Positions 8,122-16,895 are shown, numbered from the stretch's first letter. The stretch: DNA of 38,630 nt from Mannheimia indoligenes (GCF_036880405.1 NZ_JBAJJM010000014.1:1-38630), one strand, 5' to 3'. The notes: generated by a model not told the origin, from the sequence alone. Program-made: numbers and translations.

Positions 8122-9405
8122 TTAATTAATTCCAATCCAATTCGGCAACGCTAATGAAATTGCCGGAATGTAGGTAATTAAGATTAGGAATGTCAGTAAT
8201 AGTAATAACCACGGCATTGCGGCTCTGACTACATCTGCAAGAGGCATTTTCGATACCGCAGAGGCAACGAACAAGTTCAAGCCGATTGGTGGTGTAATCA
8301 AGCCAATTTCCATATTTACTACCATAATAATCCCTAAATGGATTGGATCGATACCGAGTTGCACCGCAATTGGGAATAAAATTGGTGCAAGAATTAAGAT
8401 AATCGCAGATGGCTCCATAAATGCACCGGCAATTAATAGCACGATATTTACCACCAATAAGAATGTCCACGGTTGTAAATTCCATTCTACGACGGTTTCA
8501 GTAATCAGTTGCGGAATTTGTTCGGTGGTAAGAACGTGAGCAAATAACATCGCATTTGCGATGATAAACATCAACATTACGCTTAATTTTGCAGATTCCA
8601 ACAATACTTTCGGGCAATCACGCAGTTTTACATCTTTATAGATAAATACCGCCACAAACCACGAATAAACTGCTGCGACCGCTGCCGCTTCAGTTGGGGT
8701 AAAGATACCGCTGTAAATACCGCCTAAAATAATCACCATCAACAACAAGCCCCAAATTGCTTTACGGGCTGCGGTAAACCACTCTTTTACTGTCGCACGA
8801 GGCTGTGCCGGCAGGTTTTTAATACGAGCAACAACGTAAATAGCAATCATCAATACCAAGCCAAGCATTAATCCCGGTACAACCCCTGCCATAAATAATT
8901 TACCAACAGAAGTTTCAGTTGAAGCTGCATATACGACCATTACGACTGATGGCGGAATTAAGATACCAAGCGTACCTGCGTTACAAATAATCCCTGTACC
9001 AAAGCCTACCGGATAGCCTGAACGCACCATTCCTGCAATCGCAATTGACCCCACTGCTGCCACCGTTGCTGGGCTTGAGCCTGAAAGAGCGGCAAACAGC
9101 ATACAAGACATTACAGCTGCAATCGCTAAACCACCACGAATATGACCTACGGTTGCATTCGCAAAGTCAATTAAGCGTTTTGCTACACCACCGGTTGTCA
9201 TAAACGCACCGGCAAGCAAGAAGAACGGAATAGCAAGTAAGGTATAATGTTCTGAGGTTTCAAATAGTTTGATTGCTAGTGAACTTACGGAGTCTTGGCT
9301 AAAGAACATAATAGTAACTGCACCCGCTAAACCGAGTGAAATCGCAATCGGTACACCAAGAAACATTAAGATAAATAACAAGCTAAATAGCACTAAAATT
9401 GTCAT
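8122..9405 (-). CDS. dctM: TRAP transporter large membrane subunit (DctM type)
   Basis: 427 residues, almost entirely hydrophobic, consistent with about 12 membrane helices. Family hallmarks include FLGVPIAISLGLAG near the N-terminus, HYTLLAIPFFLLAGAFM, a GSSPATVAAVGSIAI loop, LGILIPPSVVMVVYA and GLITPPIGLNLFV. It is the channel-forming partner of DctQ and uses ion gradients to move substrate delivered by DctP. The ATG overlaps the last base of the dctQ stop region, so the two are translationally coupled. Confidence 0.93.
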   Translation of the reverse strand: MTILVLFSLLFILMFLGVPIAISLGLAGAVTIMFFSQDSVSSLAIKLFETSEHYTLLAIPFFLLAGAFMTTGGVAKRLIDFANATVGHIRGGLAIAAVMSCMLFAALSGSSPATVAAVGSIAIAGMVRSGYPVGFGTGIICNAGTLGILIPPSVVMVVYAASTETSVGKLFMAGVVPGLMLGLVLMIAIYVVARIKNLPAQPRATVKEWFTAARKAIWGLLLMVIILGGIYSGIFTPTEAAAVAAVYSWFVAVFIYKDVKLRDCPKVLLESAKLSVMLMFIIANAMLFAHVLTTEQIPQLITETVVEWNLQPWTFLLVVNIVLLIAGAFMEPSAIILILAPILFPIAVQLGIDPIHLGIIMVVNMEIGLITPPIGLNLFVASAVSKMPLADVVRAAMPWLLLLLTFLILITYIPAISLALPNWIGIN

Positions 9406-10028
9406 TATTCTTCTCCTTGTGCGAGTTTCATTGCGTCTTCACTTTCATCTGCTAAGCCAAGCCCCACTTGTTTGCCTTGTAAAATACGCACTAAAATTTC
9501 AATAAAACGGATACCGATTAAGGCAAAACCAACAGGCATAATTAAACCCACGTGCCATTGTTTTAGGTGGAATTGATGTAAATCTTCCGCTCCAATATCA
9601 GCCACATACATCGCTGAAATCCACTCATAACTGGCTGAACCAATTAAAATCGCATAGGCTAAACAAGCACAGATTGCAATAATACCGACGATTTTCTGCC
9701 CGTGGCGGGAAAGTTTTTTCACTAACACATCAACACCGATATGTCCTGCCGTACGCACCCCATAAGATGCTCCAAAGAAAATCAACCAACCAAAACAAGC
9801 TTTAGTTAAAGCTACACTCCAAGTCATTTCTTGAGCGGCTTCCATAATCCACTCGCCGAGTGGTTCAGCGAAGCCAGCGGTAAATGGTACAGCTTCGGCT
9901 AAATCAAAAAAAACGTTATAAAGGTTGTTAAACATCACATAAGCGAAGGTAACAAGCGTCATTACCATTAACAAAATGGCGATGAAACATTCCTCAAAAC
10001 GCTCCCAGAACCATTTTAAAGAAGACAT
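9405..10028 (-). CDS. dctQ: TRAP transporter small membrane subunit (DctQ type)
   Basis: 207 residues with four predicted membrane helices (about 15-37, 70-95, 110-132 and 152-175). The motif GASYGVRTAGHIGVDVLV at about 85-102 is typical of the family. At 207 residues it is longer than many DctQ proteins because of an extended first periplasmic loop (about 38-65, FFDLAEAVPFTAGFAEPLGE). It sits between dctP and dctM, with a hairpin-containing gap of 157 bp after dctP. Confidence 0.9.
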   Translation of the reverse strand: MSSLKWFWERFEECFIAILLMVMTLVTFAYVMFNNLYNVFFDLAEAVPFTAGFAEPLGEWIMEAAQEMTWSVALTKACFGWLIFFGASYGVRTAGHIGVDVLVKKLSRHGQKIVGIIAICACLAYAILIGSASYEWISAMYVADIGAEDLHQFHLKQWHVGLIMPVGFALIGIRFIEILVRILQGKQVGLGLADESEDAMKLAQGEE

Positions 10029-10090
10029 TTTTTACTCCGAAAAATAGGATAATCCCAAAATAGAAAACCGAAAGGGCAAATTAAGTGCCA

Positions 10091-10099
10091 ACAAGCGGT
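10091..10099 (+). repeat. DNA uptake sequence, intergenic
   Basis: A perfect ACAAGCGGT followed by C, in the gap between dctP and dctQ. Confidence 0.85.
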
Positions 10100-10137
10100 C
10101 AGATTTATTTAATTTTTTGCAAAATGTAGATCGTTTT

Positions 10138-10161
10138 GGGCGGACACTGTTATGTCCGCCC
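10138..10161 (-). other. mRNA hairpin between dctP and dctQ
   Basis: A perfect 9-bp GC-rich stem (GGGCGGACA / TGTCCGCCC) with a 6-base loop lies just after the dctP stop. No T run follows on either strand, so it is more likely a transcript-stabilising or processing hairpin that raises the level of the binding protein than a true terminator. Confidence 0.55.
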
Positions 10162-10184
10162 TGATAATTGAATAATTATTGGAA

Positions 10185-11180
10185 TTACTGTTTGTTAGAT
10201 GCTTCAGCCGCTTTGATTAAGTCTGCACCGATTGCATCTTCAAACTGCTTCCATACAGGACGCATTGCTTCACGCCATTTTTCACGTTGCTCATCCGTTA
10301 AAGTAACGATTTGTGAAGCACCTGAATCCACGATTTTCTTCTTATCGCTTTGGTTGAGTTCGTGAGATTGTTTATTCACTTCAACTGACACTTCATCTAA
10401 GATTTTGGTAAGTTCTACACGTACATCTTCAGGAATTTTGTTCCAGAATTCTGTGTTCACGATAACCATATAAGATAATAAGCCGTGATTAGATTCAGTA
10501 ATGAATTTTTGTACTTCGTGAATTTTTTGTGAGTAGATGTTTGAATACGGGTTTTCCGCACCGTTTACAACGCCTGTTTGTAAGCCTTGATACATCTCTC
10601 CGAATGCCATTTTACGCGGTACAGCTTTTAATGCTTTGAACTGTGCATCTAACACTTCTGAAGCCTGTACACGGAATTTTAAACCACGAGCATCTTTCGG
10701 CTCACGTAGCTCTTTGTTCGCAGAAAGTTGTTTTAAATCGTTGTTCCAGTAAGATAAACCTGTAATACCTTTGTCTTCCATTGATTTTAACAATGATTGA
10801 CCTGCTTCAGATTGCTCAAAACGTTCAACCGCTTTGATATCGTCAAACAAGAACGGTAAATCGAAAATTTGAATTTTTGGTGTGTATTTATCAAATTTAG
10901 CCAGTGATGGAGCAAGCATTTGTACGTTATTTAACAATAATGCTTCCATCTCTTTACCATCTGCATAAAGTGATGAGTTTGGATAGACTTCCACTTTCAC
11001 TTTGCCGTTCAAACGCTCATCCACTAATTTTTGGAACATTAACGCACCCTGACCTTTCGGGGTTTCATTTGCTACAACGTGTGAGAATTTGATGACGATT
11101 GGATCGTTAGCAAAAGCTGATACAGAAAATACAGCGGTTACTGCTAATGCTGCAGCAAGTTTTTTGAATGGTTTTAACAT
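10185..11180 (-). CDS. dctP: TRAP transporter periplasmic binding protein (DctP type)
   Basis: 331 residues with a signal peptide (MLKPFKKLAAALAVTAVFSVSAFA, about 1-24). The mature part carries strong DctP features: IVIKFSHVVANETPKGQGA, EVYPNSSLYADGKEMEALL, APSLAKF, LPFLFDD, LKFRVQAS and the GLQTGVVNGAENP motif, whose Arg and Asn contacts bind a carboxylate. It resembles C4-dicarboxylate (malate, succinate, fumarate) binders more than sialic acid SiaP or diketogulonate YiaO, but substrate is inferred. It is first gene of the operon, preceded by GGAGTG as ribosome site. Confidence 0.88.
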   Translation of the reverse strand: MLKPFKKLAAALAVTAVFSVSAFANDPIVIKFSHVVANETPKGQGALMFQKLVDERLNGKVKVEVYPNSSLYADGKEMEALLLNNVQMLAPSLAKFDKYTPKIQIFDLPFLFDDIKAVERFEQSEAGQSLLKSMEDKGITGLSYWNNDLKQLSANKELREPKDARGLKFRVQASEVLDAQFKALKAVPRKMAFGEMYQGLQTGVVNGAENPYSNIYSQKIHEVQKFITESNHGLLSYMVIVNTEFWNKIPEDVRVELTKILDEVSVEVNKQSHELNQSDKKKIVDSGASQIVTLTDEQREKWREAMRPVWKQFEDAIGADLIKAAEASNKQ

Positions 11181-11336
11181 AATTCACTCCAAATAGTTAG
11201 TGTTTGCAAAAATTGTTCATAATTTGCCTGATTTTTTAGAAAAGTAAACAACAATTTTTAAAAAATATGACATATATCTCAATTTTTTTACATTATTTTT
11301 ACTTTTGAAGTGGAGTGAAGTGCTTTTAAGAGAGGT

Positions 11337-11358
11337 AAGGCTGGTTTAAACCAGCCTT
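11337..11358 (-). terminator. Palindrome after the YfcZ-like gene
   Basis: A perfect 22-bp palindrome (AAGGCTGGTTT / AAACCAGCCTT) directly beyond the stop codon. There is no clear T run, so it is a weak or Rho-assisted terminator at best. Confidence 0.5.
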
Positions 11359-11362
11359 GCTA

Positions 11363-11650
11363 TTAATTTCTTGTACCTAATTGGAAGATAACCACTTCAG
11401 CTTGGCAACTAAACTTAAAATTGGCATTAAGTTCAAAACCACCTTGTACCGGGTAGATTTCACTCTCAATTTCACAAGGTTCGGATTCAACATCGTGAGC
11501 TTTTTGAGTAAATCTTTCCAGTGCAGCTTGAGCTTCAGCTTCTGTTTCATAAGTGCGTTTAATGTTTGCAACCGTTTCGCTGTTATCTAAAATTGAGCCG
11601 ACGTCAAAGGTGTTGCAGCCTTCACATTCAATGGGTTTATCGTTTTTCAT
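11363..11650 (-). CDS. YfcZ/YiiS family protein (DUF406)
   Basis: A 95-residue soluble protein. CNTFDVGSILDN near 12-23, the segment ETEAEAQAALERFTQKAHDVESEPC (about 36-60) and the C-terminal FKFSCQAEVVIFQLGTR match the pattern I recall for E. coli YfcZ and YiiS. It has conserved cysteines at 9, 12, 58 and 81. No biochemical role is established. It is transcribed alone and lies upstream of the TRAP operon on the same strand, separated by 182 bp. Confidence 0.8.
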   Translation of the reverse strand: MKNDKPIECEGCNTFDVGSILDNSETVANIKRTYETEAEAQAALERFTQKAHDVESEPCEIESEIYPVQGGFELNANFKFSCQAEVVIFQLGTRN

Positions 11651-12007
11651 TGGCTAATCCTCATAATTGATAAATAATATCGCTACTTTAAAACTAAATA
11701 AGAGCAGGTGCAATCTTCAATCGTCTAGAATTTGATTTAGATAGAATTTTACTCACTTAGGCTTGTTCAGCCCTAAAGGTTTTGCAAATTTTGGAGGAAA
11801 AATGACCGCTTGGGGCGTGTGTTATACGCGGTTTTACTTGAGTTTTTTGCTATCGTGTTTACTCTGATGTTGATATCAATTTATGCCTAAAATTTATTAA
11901 ATCAAACCAATAAAAATCTTTTTTAATCTGTGAAGCTGATCACGGTTTCTCTTAGTTAAATTCGTTATGCTTTAACTAACGTATTAACATAGCAAGAGGG
12001 ACATTTT
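11651..12007. other. Intergenic region with divergent promoters, a palindromic repeat copy and a CRP site
   Basis: 357 bp with no gene that I can support. It contains a one-off uptake-sequence variant (ACCGCTTGG at 11804-11812), a copy of the GGGGCGT...ACGC palindrome at 11812-11829, and the CRP site and -10 box for the next gene. A small RNA cannot be excluded, but there is no clean promoter-plus-terminator pair. Confidence 0.5.
11929..11944 (+). promoter_or_regulatory. CRP site upstream of the mglB paralogue
   Basis: TGTGA-AGCTGA-TCACG matches the CRP consensus TGTGA-N6-TCACA at 9 of 10 positions. The -10 box TATGCT at 11966-11971 puts the start near 11978, so the site centre is at about -41.5, a class II activator position. 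Confidence 0.85.
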
Positions 12008-13000
12008 ATGAAACGTAGTCTATTAAATGCTTTTGTATGTGCTGTAATGTTTGGGGTGAATATGAGCTATGCTCAATCTGAACCTAGAGTTGGCGTTACG
12101 ATTTATAAATATGATGACAACTTTATGATGTTGATGCGTAAAGCGATGAATAAGGAGATAGAAAATTTCCGTCATCTGAAATGGTTTATGAACGATGCTC
12201 AAAATTCACAAGTGAAGCAATTAAATCAAGTCGAAGTTTTACTTAATCATAAAGTGAATGTATTGGCGGTAAATATTGTTCACCCTAATGAATCAAAAAC
12301 CATTGTGGAAAAAGCGAAAGCGAATAATGTACAGATTGTATTTTTTAATCGAGATCCGAGTAAACAGGCAATGGAAAGTTATGAAAAGGCTTATTTTGTC
12401 AGTAGTAACCCGCAAGAAGCAGGCGAAATACAAGGACAACTCATTGCAAAAGCGTGGAGAGCCAACCCTCACTTTGATTTAAATAGAGATGGAAAATTGC
12501 AGTTTGTATTGCTAAAAGGCGAATTGAGCGAAGTGAGTACTTTGCGTTCTCAAGCCGTTATTGATGAGCTTAATCGTCAAGGTATTGCAACAGAAGAAGT
12601 TTATAGCGACACAGCAATGTGGCGTTCCGCCATTGCTCGCAATAAAATGAACGAATGGTTAGTCGCAAAACGTGCCAATGAGATTGAAGTAGTCATTTCA
12701 AATAATGATGAAATGGCAATAGGGGCATTAGATGCGTTAAATGCTCACGAGAAAAAACTGCCTCTCTTCGGTATTGATGCCTTGCCGGAAGCTCTAGCTT
12801 TAATTAAATCAGGGCAGATGACCGGTACGGTGCTAAACGATAGTATCGAACAAGGAAAAGTCGTGATACAACTTGCTGCGAATTTAGCACAAGGTAAGCC
12901 GGCTACACAGGGCACAGAGTGGGAAAATAGTCCATCTAAAACCATTTATATTCCACATATTGGCGTAAATAAAGAAAATTTGGAGCAGTTTTTAAAATAA
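12008..13000 (+). CDS. MglB-like galactose-binding protein paralogue, altered sugar site
   Basis: 330 residues: a signal peptide (about 1-22, ending SYAQS) and a type I periplasmic sugar-binding fold. It is clearly homologous to the next gene: VGVTIYKYDDNFM, LLNHKVNVLAVNIV, VVFFNR-type motif, NNDEMAIGALDAL, FGIDALPEALAL, GTVLND. In E. coli MglB the loop GEPGHPDAEART supplies His152, Asp154 and Arg158 to the sugar; here it reads GELSEVSTLRSQ, so these become Glu, Ser and Ser in a straight alignment. The aromatic and Asn/Asp contacts elsewhere (Trp183, Asn211, Asp236, Asn256 equivalents) are kept. The calcium loop DLNRDGKLQ is also kept. It may bind another sugar, or signal rather than transport. 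It has its own CRP site and GAGGG ribosome site. Confidence 0.85.
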   Translation: MKRSLLNAFVCAVMFGVNMSYAQSEPRVGVTIYKYDDNFMMLMRKAMNKEIENFRHLKWFMNDAQNSQVKQLNQVEVLLNHKVNVLAVNIVHPNESKTIVEKAKANNVQIVFFNRDPSKQAMESYEKAYFVSSNPQEAGEIQGQLIAKAWRANPHFDLNRDGKLQFVLLKGELSEVSTLRSQAVIDELNRQGIATEEVYSDTAMWRSAIARNKMNEWLVAKRANEIEVVISNNDEMAIGALDALNAHEKKLPLFGIDALPEALALIKSGQMTGTVLNDSIEQGKVVIQLAANLAQGKPATQGTEWENSPSKTIYIPHIGVNKENLEQFLK

Positions 13001-13022
13001 TTGCAAAAATTTTAATAAAAGC

Positions 13023-13066
13023 GACCGCTTGTAATCTACAAACAACATTGCAAGCGGTCATTTTTT
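13023..13066 (+). terminator. Terminator built from two inverted uptake sequences
   Basis: GACCGCTTG at 13023-13031 and CAAGCGGTC at 13051-13059 form a 9-bp stem followed by ATTTTTT. The left arm extends to a perfect uptake 9-mer (13024-13032); the right is the GCAAGCGGT variant. It ends the mglB-paralogue transcript before the next promoter. Confidence 0.8.
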
Positions 13067-13149
13067 CGCAAAAATTTACTATCTCTTGATAGAGTAAATA
13101 TTCAAAACGCTGCCATAGAATTAAAAAATCCTCCACTTTGTCTTAATTC

Positions 13150-13165
13150 TGTGAGAATGATCACG
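13150..13165 (+). promoter_or_regulatory. CRP site upstream of mglB
   Basis: TGTGA-GAATGA-TCACG matches 9 of 10 consensus positions. The -10 box TATTCT at 13187-13192 puts the start near 13199 and the CRP site again at about -41.5. The arrangement repeats that of the upstream paralogue, as expected if promoter and gene were duplicated together. Confidence 0.87.
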
Positions 13166-13259
13166 GATTGTTTTACAAAAATGGGTTATTCTTCGCACCA
13201 AGTTGCTTATGGTAAGCAATGAATATGTCAGGATAAACATATCAAAAGAGGTGATTTCT

Positions 13260-14249
13260 ATGAAGAAAGCAGTATTAAGTGCAGTGGCAATGGCAGTAGC
13301 ATTAGGTGCGACTATCAGTACAGCACAAGCTGAAAATCGTATTGGTGTAACTATTTATAAATATGACGATAACTTTATGGCATTAATGCGTAAAGAGATT
13401 GAAAAAGAAGGTCAAGCTCAAAAAGTTCAGTTATTAATGAACGACTCGCAAAACACCCAATCTATTCAAAACGACCAAGTTGATGTATTGCTTTCTAAAG
13501 GCGTTAAAGCATTAGCAATCAACTTAGTTGACCCATCAGCGTATAAAACTATTATCCAAAAAGCGAAAGGCGAAGATGTACCTGTTGTGTTCTTTAACAA
13601 AGACCCGGGTGCAGCGGCAATTGATAGCTATCCGAAAGCATACTATGTGGGTACAGATCCGAAAGAATCTGGCTTAATCCAAGGTGATTTGATTGCTAAA
13701 CAGTGGAAAGCAAACCCAGCATTAGACTTAAACAAAGACGGTAAAATCCAATTTGCGTTATTAAAAGGCGAACCGGGGCATCCGGATGCGGAAGCTCGTA
13801 CCAAATATGTTGTTGAGGGCTTAAAAGAAAAAGGCATTGAAAGTGAGCAAATCTTTATGGATGCAGCATTATGGGATGCAGCTCAAGCAAAAGATAAAGT
13901 AGATGCGTGGTTATCAAGCGGTAAAGCGAAAGATATCGAAGTGATCATTTCTAACAATGACGGTATGGCATTGGGTGCGTTAGAAGCAACTAAAGCACAC
14001 GGTAAAAAATTACCAATCTTCGGTGTTGATGCGTTACCTGAAGTACTTCAGTTAATCAGCAAAGGTGAAATTGCAGGTACAGTATTAAATGACGGCGTAA
14101 ATCAAGGTAAAGCAGTTGTTCAACTTTCTGCAAACTTAGCAGACGGTAAAGATGCAGTTGCAGGTACACAATGGAAATTGGAAAACCGCGTAGTGCGTAT
14201 TCCTTATGTTGGTGTTGATAAAGACAACTTATCCGAATTTTTAAAATAA
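13260..14249 (+). CDS. mglB: MglB, D-galactose/D-glucose-binding periplasmic protein
   Basis: 329 residues starting at the ATG that follows AGAGGTG; an upstream in-frame ATG at 13203 lacks a ribosome site and would spoil the signal peptide (MKKAVLSAVAMAVALGATISTAQA). The mature protein follows E. coli MglB closely: IGVTIYKYDDNFM with the Asp14/Phe16 contacts, VVFFNKDPG, calcium loop DLNKDGKIQ, the sugar loop GEPGHPDAEART, Trp in ALWDAAQAKDK, NNDGMALGA, FGVDALPE and GTVLND. It delivers galactose to MglAC and may serve a chemoreceptor in motile relatives. A strong terminator lies between it and mglA, which fits its higher required level. Confidence 0.95.
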   Translation: MKKAVLSAVAMAVALGATISTAQAENRIGVTIYKYDDNFMALMRKEIEKEGQAQKVQLLMNDSQNTQSIQNDQVDVLLSKGVKALAINLVDPSAYKTIIQKAKGEDVPVVFFNKDPGAAAIDSYPKAYYVGTDPKESGLIQGDLIAKQWKANPALDLNKDGKIQFALLKGEPGHPDAEARTKYVVEGLKEKGIESEQIFMDAALWDAAQAKDKVDAWLSSGKAKDIEVIISNNDGMALGALEATKAHGKKLPIFGVDALPEVLQLISKGEIAGTVLNDGVNQGKAVVQLSANLADGKDAVAGTQWKLENRVVRIPYVGVDKDNLSEFLK

Positions 14250-14261
14250 TTAGCACTTTAT

Positions 14262-14292
14262 GGCACGAGTGATGATACTCGTGCCTTTTTTT
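14262..14292 (+). terminator. Terminator between mglB and mglA
   Basis: A 9-bp perfect stem (GGCACGAGT / ACTCGTGCC), a 6-base loop and seven T. Partial read-through would give much more binding protein than ATPase and permease. Confidence 0.85.
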
Positions 14293-14319
14293 CGAGTTTT
14301 CGATATAACAGGGTGAGAT

Positions 14320-15819
14320 ATGACAGGCGAAGTACTACTCACAATGACGAACGTTAGCAAGTCGTTTCCGGGTGTGAAAGCGTTAGACCGAGCTAACTTA
14401 ACGGTAAAATCCCATAGTGTTCACGCCTTAATGGGTGAAAATGGGGCAGGGAAATCAACCTTGCTAAAATGTCTCTTTGGGATCTATGCCAAAGATGAAG
14501 GCGAGATTCTTTTTCTCGGCAAACCGGTGAATTTTAAAACCTCAAAAGAGGCATTAGAAAATGGGATTTCAATGGTTCACCAAGAGTTGAATCTGGTAAA
14601 ACAAGTAACTGTAATGGATAACCTATGGTTAGGACGTTATCCGTTAAAAGGTCCTTTTGTGGATCACGACAAAATGTATCGTGATACTAAAGCGATTTTT
14701 GATGAATTAGATATTGATGTTGATCCACGTGAGAAAGTGGCGAAATTATCTGTATCACAAATGCAGATGATCGAGATTGCCAAAGCGTTCTCTTACAACG
14801 CCAAAATTGTGATTATGGACGAGCCGACTTCTTCGCTTTCAGAAAAAGAAGTTGAGCATCTGTTTAAAATTATTCAAAAACTGAAAGACAGAGGCTGTGG
14901 CATTATCTATATTTCTCACAAAATGGACGAAATTTTTAAAATTTGTGATGAAATTACCATTTTGCGAGACGGCAAATGGGTAAATACCGTTGCTATTAAA
15001 GATACCTCTATGGATCAAGTGGTTTCAATGATGGTAGGGCGTGAGCTAACTCAACGTTTCCCGGAAAAAACCAATTTACCAAAAGAAGTGATTCTTGAAG
15101 TAGAGAATTTAACGGCAAAAAATCAACCTTCTATCCAAGATGTTAGCTTCAGCTTACGCAGAGGGGAAATTTTAGGTATTGCAGGCTTAGTTGGGGCAAA
15201 GCGTACTGATATTGTTGAAACCATTTTCGGTGTGCGAGATAAAGCAAGCGGTAAAATTACCTTAAACGGCAAAGAAATCAATAACCGTAACGCCTTTGAT
15301 GCGATTAATAACGGCTTTGCTCTCGTAACAGAAGAACGTCGCTCAACGGGGATTTATGCAAACCTAAGTATTGAGTTTAACTCATTGATTTCAAATATGA
15401 AGTCTTATCTAGGAAAATTTGGTTTGCTGAGCAATAAAAAAATGAAAAGCGACACCCAATGGGTAATTGATTCGATGAATGTAAAAACCCCATCGCATCA
15501 AACGCATATTGGCTCACTTTCCGGCGGTAACCAACAAAAAGTGATTATCGGGCGTTGGCTCTTAACCCAACCTGAAATTCTGATGCTTGATGAACCCACT
15601 CGTGGTATTGATATTGGGGCAAAATTTGAAATTTATCAGCTGATTTTAGAGTTAGCAAATAAAGATAAAGGGATCATTATGATCTCATCGGAAATGCCCG
15701 AATTACTAGGGGTAACAGACCGGATTTTAGTGATGAGTAACGGTAAAGTGGCGGGCATTGTTGAAACTGCCAACACCTCGCAAGAAGAAATCTTGCAACT
15801 CGCAGCAAAATATTTATAG
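14320..15819 (+). CDS. mglA: MglA, galactose ABC transporter ATP-binding protein (double ATPase)
   Basis: 499 residues with two ABC domains, normal for sugar importers of the RbsA/MglA type. Domain one has Walker A GENGAGKST at 39-47, a degenerate signature (SVSQMQMIEIAKA) and Walker B IVIMDEPTSSLS. Domain two has the usual degenerate Walker A (GLVGAKRTDIVE), signature LSGGNQQKVIIGRWL and Walker B ILMLDEPTRGID. It lies 70 bp after mglB and 14 bp before mglC. Confidence 0.95.
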   Translation: MTGEVLLTMTNVSKSFPGVKALDRANLTVKSHSVHALMGENGAGKSTLLKCLFGIYAKDEGEILFLGKPVNFKTSKEALENGISMVHQELNLVKQVTVMDNLWLGRYPLKGPFVDHDKMYRDTKAIFDELDIDVDPREKVAKLSVSQMQMIEIAKAFSYNAKIVIMDEPTSSLSEKEVEHLFKIIQKLKDRGCGIIYISHKMDEIFKICDEITILRDGKWVNTVAIKDTSMDQVVSMMVGRELTQRFPEKTNLPKEVILEVENLTAKNQPSIQDVSFSLRRGEILGIAGLVGAKRTDIVETIFGVRDKASGKITLNGKEINNRNAFDAINNGFALVTEERRSTGIYANLSIEFNSLISNMKSYLGKFGLLSNKKMKSDTQWVIDSMNVKTPSHQTHIGSLSGGNQQKVIIGRWLLTQPEILMLDEPTRGIDIGAKFEIYQLILELANKDKGIIMISSEMPELLGVTDRILVMSNGKVAGIVETANTSQEEILQLAAKYL

Positions 15820-15833
15820 ACAAGGAGTGAAGT

Positions 15834-16844
15834 ATGTCTGCTTTACAACAAAATAGAACACTCGATTTTTTTAAACAAAATGCGATTTACTTCGTATTAT
15901 TAATCTTACTTATTGTGATTATTGTGCAAGACCCAAGTTTCTTGAGCTTGCGTAACTTCAGTAACATTTTATCGCAATCTTCTGTGCGTCTTATCATTGC
16001 ACTAGGTGTTGCAGGCTTGATTGTAACACAGGGTACAGACTTATCCGCCGGTCGCCAAGTTGGCTTAGCGGCGGTAATCTCAGCCACCTTGTTACAATCA
16101 ATGGAAAATATGAACAAAGTTTTCCCGAACTTATCCGAAATTCCAATTCCTGTTGTAGTTTTAACGGTTTGTGTGATTGGTGGACTTATCGGCTTATTTA
16201 ATGGTTTTGTGGTAGCTTATCTCAACGTAACACCGTTTATTGCCACAATGGGGACGATGATTATTGTTTATGGGATTAACTCGCTTTACTACGATGCCGT
16301 AGGCTCATCGCCAATTGCAGGTTTTAGCGATGACTTCTCCAGTTTTGCACAAGGCTTCTTCCGCTTTGGAGACTTTAGGCTCTCCTACATCACCATTTAT
16401 GCTGTGATCGCCACTATTATTATGTGGACGTTATGGAATAAAACCCGCTTCGGTAAAAACGTATTTGCGATTGGTGGAAACCCAGAAGCAGCACGCGTTT
16501 CTGGCGTAAACGTACCGCTTAACTTAATGGGTATTTATATGCTTTCAGGCATCTTCTACGCATTCGGCGGTATGTTAGAAGCAGGTCGTATCGGTAGTGC
16601 AACCAACAACTTAGGCTTTATGTATGAAATGGATGCAATCGCAGCTTGCGTAGTAGGTGGCGTATCATTTGCAGGTGGTGTGGGTACAATCATCGGCGTA
16701 GTAACCGGGGTGCTTATCTTCACCGTAATTAACTATGGTTTAACCTACATTGGTGTAAACCCTTACTGGCAATATATCATCAAAGGTGGCATTATCATCT
16801 TAGCGGTAGCAATTGACTCACTCAAATACGCGAAGAAAAAATAA
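15834..16844 (+). CDS. mglC: MglC, galactose ABC transporter permease
   Basis: 336 residues with about 8-10 membrane helices, BPD-transport family 2. Recognisable segments are QSSVRLIIALGVAGLIVTQGTDLSAGRQVGLAAV, the GNPEAARVSGVNV loop that meets the ATPase, and VVGGVSFAGGVGTIIGVV. It follows mglA with an AAGGAG ribosome site and is followed by a terminator. Confidence 0.95.
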   Translation: MSALQQNRTLDFFKQNAIYFVLLILLIVIIVQDPSFLSLRNFSNILSQSSVRLIIALGVAGLIVTQGTDLSAGRQVGLAAVISATLLQSMENMNKVFPNLSEIPIPVVVLTVCVIGGLIGLFNGFVVAYLNVTPFIATMGTMIIVYGINSLYYDAVGSSPIAGFSDDFSSFAQGFFRFGDFRLSYITIYAVIATIIMWTLWNKTRFGKNVFAIGGNPEAARVSGVNVPLNLMGIYMLSGIFYAFGGMLEAGRIGSATNNLGFMYEMDAIAACVVGGVSFAGGVGTIIGVVTGVLIFTVINYGLTYIGVNPYWQYIIKGGIIILAVAIDSLKYAKKK

Positions 16845-16867
16845 TTCATTTTGATTGAATAAACATC

Positions 16868-16895
16868 GGGGCAAAGTAATTTGCCCCTTATTTTT
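16868..16895 (+). terminator. Terminator after mglC
   Basis: A perfect 8-bp stem (GGGGCAAA / TTTGCCCC) with a 4-base loop and TTATTTTT. Confidence 0.85.

Noticed and set aside
11266..11281. TGA-N8-TCA inverted sequence upstream of dctP
   Set aside because: The spacing is wrong for CRP or FNR (N6 between TGA and TCA), and the region is A/T-rich.
13203..13259. Upstream start for mglB
   Set aside because: It overlaps the mRNA leader, lacks a ribosome site and would hide the signal peptide.
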